Source: Thermogutta sp.
GTDB taxonomy: Bacteria > Planctomycetota > Planctomycetia > Pirellulales > Thermoguttaceae
Direction of reading: 5' to 3'
Length of the DNA stretch: 8,210 nt
NCBI GenBank assembly: GCA_012798155.1
Contig: JAAZNR010000564.1
Coordinates: 1-8,210, forward strand
Shown here: positions 5,500-8,210 of the stretch, in pieces
How the letters are laid out: each line of letters begins with the position of its first letter
Numbering within the stretch: the first letter of the stretch is position 1
Notes under the pieces: model-generated
Databases searched by the model: none
The model's input: only the letters and a program-made list of their open reading frames with translations
What the model was told of the DNA's origin: nothing
Made by a program: the position numbers and the translations under genes

Positions 5500-6453
5500 T
5501 CATCGCCCCATCTTGAGAAGGATGCGTTCCTCCAGACTGCGGGGGGTGTCCTCGGGCGATACGGGAATCGCTTCCACCTCTTCCAAATGACGGAACCACG
5601 TCATCTGTCGTTTGGTGAATTGCCGGGTCCGGAGCTTGACCTGGGCGATGGTGTCCTCAAGCGATCCCTGCCCACGGAGAAAGGCGATGACCTCCTGGTA
5701 GCCCAAGGCTCGGGATGCCGTCGGCCCCAAACCCCTGGGGTGATCCAGCAGCCGCCGGACCTCTTCCACAAAGCCTTGCGCGAACAGGGCCTCGGTTCGT
5801 CGCTCGATTCGCGCGCGGAGTAGCTCGCGGGGCAGGTGGAGTTGAAAGACGCGGCCCAACGCCTCCGCACGGGGACGGTCGAACTGGGCTTGCAGCCGGC
5901 TGATGGGCCGCCCCGTGGTTTCGTACACCTCCAGGGCGCGAATGATGCGCCGCTGATCGTTGGGGTGCAACCTTGCGGCGGCTTGGGGATCCACTTTCGC
6001 CAGCCGGGCATGGAGAAAGCCGGGCGGCCGGCCGGCGGCCTCGTCCCGAAGCCGGCGACGAAGCTCGGCATCCGCGGGCGGACCTTGAAAGATGCCGCGG
6101 AGAGCCGCCTTCAAATAGAGCGGCGTGCCTCCCACGAATAGGACCGGCTTGCCTTTCCGGCGGACCCGCTCCACGGCCGTGGCCGCGTCTTCCAGGTATC
6201 GGGCAAGGCTGTATTCCTCCCACGGATCGACTAGGTCGAGCAGGTGGTGGGGCACGCGGCGGCGAATCGCTTCGTCCGGCTTGGCGGTCCCGATGTCCAT
6301 TCCCCGATAGACCGCCATGGAGTCCATGGACAGAATCTCGGCCTCAAGACGTTCGGCAAGGAGGACGCCCAGCTCGGTCTTACCGGACGCGGTCGGCCCG
6401 GTCAAAAACCAGCAATTCTCCAGAGGGATTTGTACTTCACCCGCAACCTCCAT
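5500..6453 (-). CDS. miaA: tRNA dimethylallyltransferase (tRNA isopentenyltransferase)
   Basis: MiaA transfers a dimethylallyl group from dimethylallyl diphosphate to N6 of A37 in tRNAs reading UNN codons, in the cytoplasm. The 317-residue length is normal. Motifs in order are: P-loop GPTASGKT (19-26), DSMAVYRGMDIGTAKP (44-59) with the expected catalytic Asp, VGGTPLYLKAALRG (107-120), NDQRRIIRALEVYETTGRPI (165-184), GYQE (251-254) and RTRQFTKRQMTWFR (275-288). Two positions differ from the common enterobacterial pattern: A replaces Q in DSMQVY, and P replaces G in GGTGLY. I associate both with planctomycetes. The start at 6453 is preferred because GAGGG at 6459-6463 lies 5 nt upstream. The longer open frame to 6576 would overlap the preceding gene heavily, and a GTG at 6465 would bury this ribosome site. 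It begins 26 bp after the toroid-protein gene stops, so the two are probably co-transcribed. Confidence 0.97.
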   Translation of the reverse strand: MEVAGEVQIPLENCWFLTGPTASGKTELGVLLAERLEAEILSMDSMAVYRGMDIGTAKPDEAIRRRVPHHLLDLVDPWEEYSLARYLEDAATAVERVRRKGKPVLFVGGTPLYLKAALRGIFQGPPADAELRRRLRDEAAGRPPGFLHARLAKVDPQAAARLHPNDQRRIIRALEVYETTGRPISRLQAQFDRPRAEALGRVFQLHLPRELLRARIERRTEALFAQGFVEEVRRLLDHPRGLGPTASRALGYQEVIAFLRGQGSLEDTIAQVKLRTRQFTKRQMTWFRHLEEVEAIPVSPEDTPRSLEERILLKMGR

Positions 6454-6479
6454 CCTTGCCCTCACACGCTGAAAAGGGG

Positions 6480-8147
6480 TCAATCGCGCTGACCCCGAAG
6501 GGGCTGGGGTGTCAGACGGAGAATCCGATCGCCCGATTTTGCCTCCCGCGGCAAGGAAAAGACGATCCGCGTGCACGGACCGTAGCGCGGGTGGGATATC
6601 GCTTCGACGGTTTTCAGTGCCACGCCGGGCGCGGTTTCGGCGGAGAGAAGCATTCCTTGCAATTTCCAGGCGTGGGACGAAAGCCCTTCGTCGGGTTGTC
6701 CGACGGCGTTGCAGTAGAACTCAATTGTGTCGCTCCCCTCGCTGCGTGTCAGAACGAGGGACTTGTCGGCGATGTCGGGCGTGACGCCGTTGCTCAGTCC
6801 GCTCAAGGATAGCCACCGGACCGAGCCCGTATCGGGTTGAATCCAGTGGATGACGGCCGGGTGATGTTGGTCCCAACTGCGAGCGAGGGCCGCCGCGCCC
6901 ATCATCCAATCCTGCCGGATGACGGCTCGAGCCTGCGTGTTGCCGAACCTCCGTTCAAGCTCCCGCGGTCCCTGAAACGCACGGAGGTGCGGCAGCGCAT
7001 CGTCGGGGACGCGCGAGCCTATCAAGGCGAAGATCGGCCCGTAAATCCGCTCCCCTGGATGCATTGCGGCGGGATCGGACGGCCAGGGCGCAAGCCCGGG
7101 ATCGTCCAAAGTCAGTGCCATCCAAAGGCCGACCAGGGCGCAATAGCTGTTCATATCCACCCCGTACGCCCGAACGTAAGGGCCGCACAAGTTCTTCATG
7201 CCGGCGTGGTAGAACGCGGCGATGTCTCGCCACAGCGCGGCCTCCATGTCGGCTCCCATATTGCGCATCTCGGACGTGGAGGCATATTGCCGCCAGAGGC
7301 TGAGGGCCATCAGATCGGTGCCGTAATAAGTGGGGGAGTTATACTCATCGAACGTTCCCTGGTCCTTGAATCGCCGATAGACGGCGGCCGCCCGTTCCCC
7401 GCCCATTCGCGAGAGGTCTTCCCGCCCGTGCCGGTTGCCGACCCAATCCAGCAGAAAGGCGTTCATCAAGGCGATGTTCGTGTAGGAGGGAGCGACGCGG
7501 CGCGCGGCCGCCCCCTCCGCCGCGCGGTCCAAGGCCGCCGCGATCGCCGAGTTCAGCTCTTCCGGCAGACGGTTCCCAAACAGCTCTTGGGTTAGGGACA
7601 GGCCGCAGCCGACGAATTCCCGCCAATTCGGATCGTGGTCGGTCTCGCCGGGACGGGTTCGCCATACCCCGAACCGCGGTGAACCGGGGGGATCATCGTA
7701 TTGCATGGAAAGCACCCAGCGGAGCGTGCTTTCCGCCATGCGGCGGTCGCCGGGCGCATCTCGCCACAACAAGCCCAGCGCGGCGTACGCTGCTCCCCGT
7801 GTGCCGTAAGAGGCGGCGGCCGCAGGCTCTCCCGCCGGCGCGGCGGGCGGCAGGACCGCTTCCACGAGCGTGCGGCGGAATCCTGGGCCGGGGTACGGGG
7901 CAATCTCGGACGGTCGCCCCCCGTCTCCGAGGGAGCCCATCCCATTCCCAGGACAACCCATCCCGTTCCCGAGAGAACCTACGTCATCCCCGAGGCAGCC
8001 CATGCCATTCCCGAGGCAGCCCAACACCAAGACTGCCGCGATCAGCCGCGAACAAGGCCGAAATCGAAGGCGACCAAGCCTTCGCCTGCCGTCCGCGATG
8101 GGAAGTTCCGGAATTCGATCGTTGCGGTTCGCACAAACGCGATTCAT
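6480..8147 (-). CDS. Exported hypothetical protein, probable alpha/alpha-toroid (heparinase II/III-like)
   Basis: This 555-residue protein does not match a family I can name with confidence. A basic N-terminus leads into a hydrophobic segment (RLIAAVLVLGC, 34-44), either a signal peptide or a weak lipobox ending at Cys44. Five heptapeptides of the pattern [CS]LGNGMG follow (44-78). Residues about 110-420 are helix-rich with repeated small/aromatic patterns (SYTNIALMNAFLLDWVG at 221-237, FDEYNSPTYYGTDLMALSLW at 266-285, YGVDMNSYCALVGLWMAL at 328-345), suggesting an alpha/alpha toroid. Residues about 430-550 look like beta-strands, as in the second half of heparinase-type polysaccharide lyases. 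Conserved-looking Tyr, Asn and Asp in EYNSPTYYGTD could line an active site. The ATG at 8147 has AGGAGG at 8152-8157 and overlaps the previous stop in ATGA. Lyase activity is inference; a non-enzymatic or glycosidase-like toroid is an alternative. Confidence 0.85.
   Translation of the reverse strand: MNRVCANRNDRIPELPIADGRRRLGRLRFRPCSRLIAAVLVLGCLGNGMGCLGDDVGSLGNGMGCPGNGMGSLGDGGRPSEIAPYPGPGFRRTLVEAVLPPAAPAGEPAAAASYGTRGAAYAALGLLWRDAPGDRRMAESTLRWVLSMQYDDPPGSPRFGVWRTRPGETDHDPNWREFVGCGLSLTQELFGNRLPEELNSAIAAALDRAAEGAAARRVAPSYTNIALMNAFLLDWVGNRHGREDLSRMGGERAAAVYRRFKDQGTFDEYNSPTYYGTDLMALSLWRQYASTSEMRNMGADMEAALWRDIAAFYHAGMKNLCGPYVRAYGVDMNSYCALVGLWMALTLDDPGLAPWPSDPAAMHPGERIYGPIFALIGSRVPDDALPHLRAFQGPRELERRFGNTQARAVIRQDWMMGAAALARSWDQHHPAVIHWIQPDTGSVRWLSLSGLSNGVTPDIADKSLVLTRSEGSDTIEFYCNAVGQPDEGLSSHAWKLQGMLLSAETAPGVALKTVEAISHPRYGPCTRIVFSLPREAKSGDRILRLTPQPLRGQRD
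7921..8025 (-). repeat. Five-copy 21-bp in-frame minisatellite (heptapeptide repeat)
   Basis: Units lie at 7921-7941, 7942-7962, 7963-7983, 7984-8004 and 8005-8025. They diverge from each other but keep an exact 21-bp period, so the reading frame is preserved. They encode CLGNGMG, CLGDDVG, SLGNGMG, CPGNGMG and SLGDGGR (residues 44-78, the frame being offset one base from these unit borders). The Gly-rich, sometimes Cys-bearing linker sits right after the export signal. Confidence 0.9.
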
Positions 8148-8210
8148 TGCTCCTCCTCGCCGTTCAAGCTGCGCAGCACCGAACGCTGCCAGGCCTCCAG
8201 TGCCTGGGCC
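8144..8210 (-). CDS. C-terminal end of an unidentified upstream gene
   Basis: From the window edge a frame reads AQALEAWQRSVLRSLNGEEEQ and then TGA at 8146-8144. The TGA overlaps the ATG of the next gene by ATGA, a typical translational-coupling arrangement. The acidic, helix-like tail and the overlap make a real gene end plausible. Only 21 residues are visible, so neither family nor function can be given. It also contains the downstream gene's Shine-Dalgarno sequence (in the GAG codons before the stop). Confidence 0.55.
   Translation of the reverse strand, partial: AQALEAWQRSVLRSLNGEEEQ

Noticed and set aside
5450..5500. ATCCGA / TCGGAT pair as a miaA terminator
   Set aside because: The stem is only 6 bp with a loop of nearly 40 nt that contains the tandem duplication, and no T-run follows.
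6454..6576. Upstream extension of miaA to 6576
   Set aside because: It would overlap the previous gene by nearly 100 bp and add 41 residues unlike any MiaA. GAGGG 5 nt before 6453 supports the shorter form.

Overview
The window looks like a piece of a GC-rich chromosome from a planctomycete or a close relative in the PVC group. The main reason is a gene trio typical of that lineage: a DUF1549/DUF1553 protein, a DUF1501 protein and a secreted protein with PPC (pre-peptidase C-terminal) domains. The tRNA dimethylallyltransferase also carries sequence variants that I associate with planctomycetes. Every gene I can support lies on the minus strand, so the biological order runs from high to low coordinates.

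Layout in reading direction. (1) 8210-8144 is the tail of an unidentified gene whose stop overlaps the next start in an ATGA. (2) 8147-6480 encodes a 555-residue exported protein, probably an alpha/alpha-toroid protein distantly like heparinase II/III. It has a five-copy heptapeptide repeat just after its N-terminal hydrophobic segment. (3) 6453-5500 is miaA, the tRNA A37 dimethylallyltransferase. These three genes are tightly spaced and could be one transcription unit. (4) 5499-4941 is about 560 bp with no credible gene. It holds three unrelated repeat pairs and a perfect 8-bp inverted repeat. (5) 4940-3336 is a short DUF1549/DUF1553 protein. (6) 3335-2876 is about 460 bp without a gene. It has a compact GC hairpin and a roughly 150-bp nested inverted-repeat element resembling a dispersed palindromic repeat. 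(7) 2875-1457 is a DUF1501 protein with a twin-arginine-like leader. (8) 1432-2 is a PPC-domain protein that runs off the window, starting only 24 bp after the DUF1501 stop.

The DUF1549/1553, DUF1501 and PPC genes all encode proteins with export signals or likely export signals, and such genes are repeatedly found together in planctomycetes. They probably form an envelope or periplasmic module whose biochemical job is not established. This cluster is the closest thing here to an undescribed system. It is a member of a known, expanded and functionally uncharacterised set rather than a new one. miaA is the only gene with a firm biochemical assignment.
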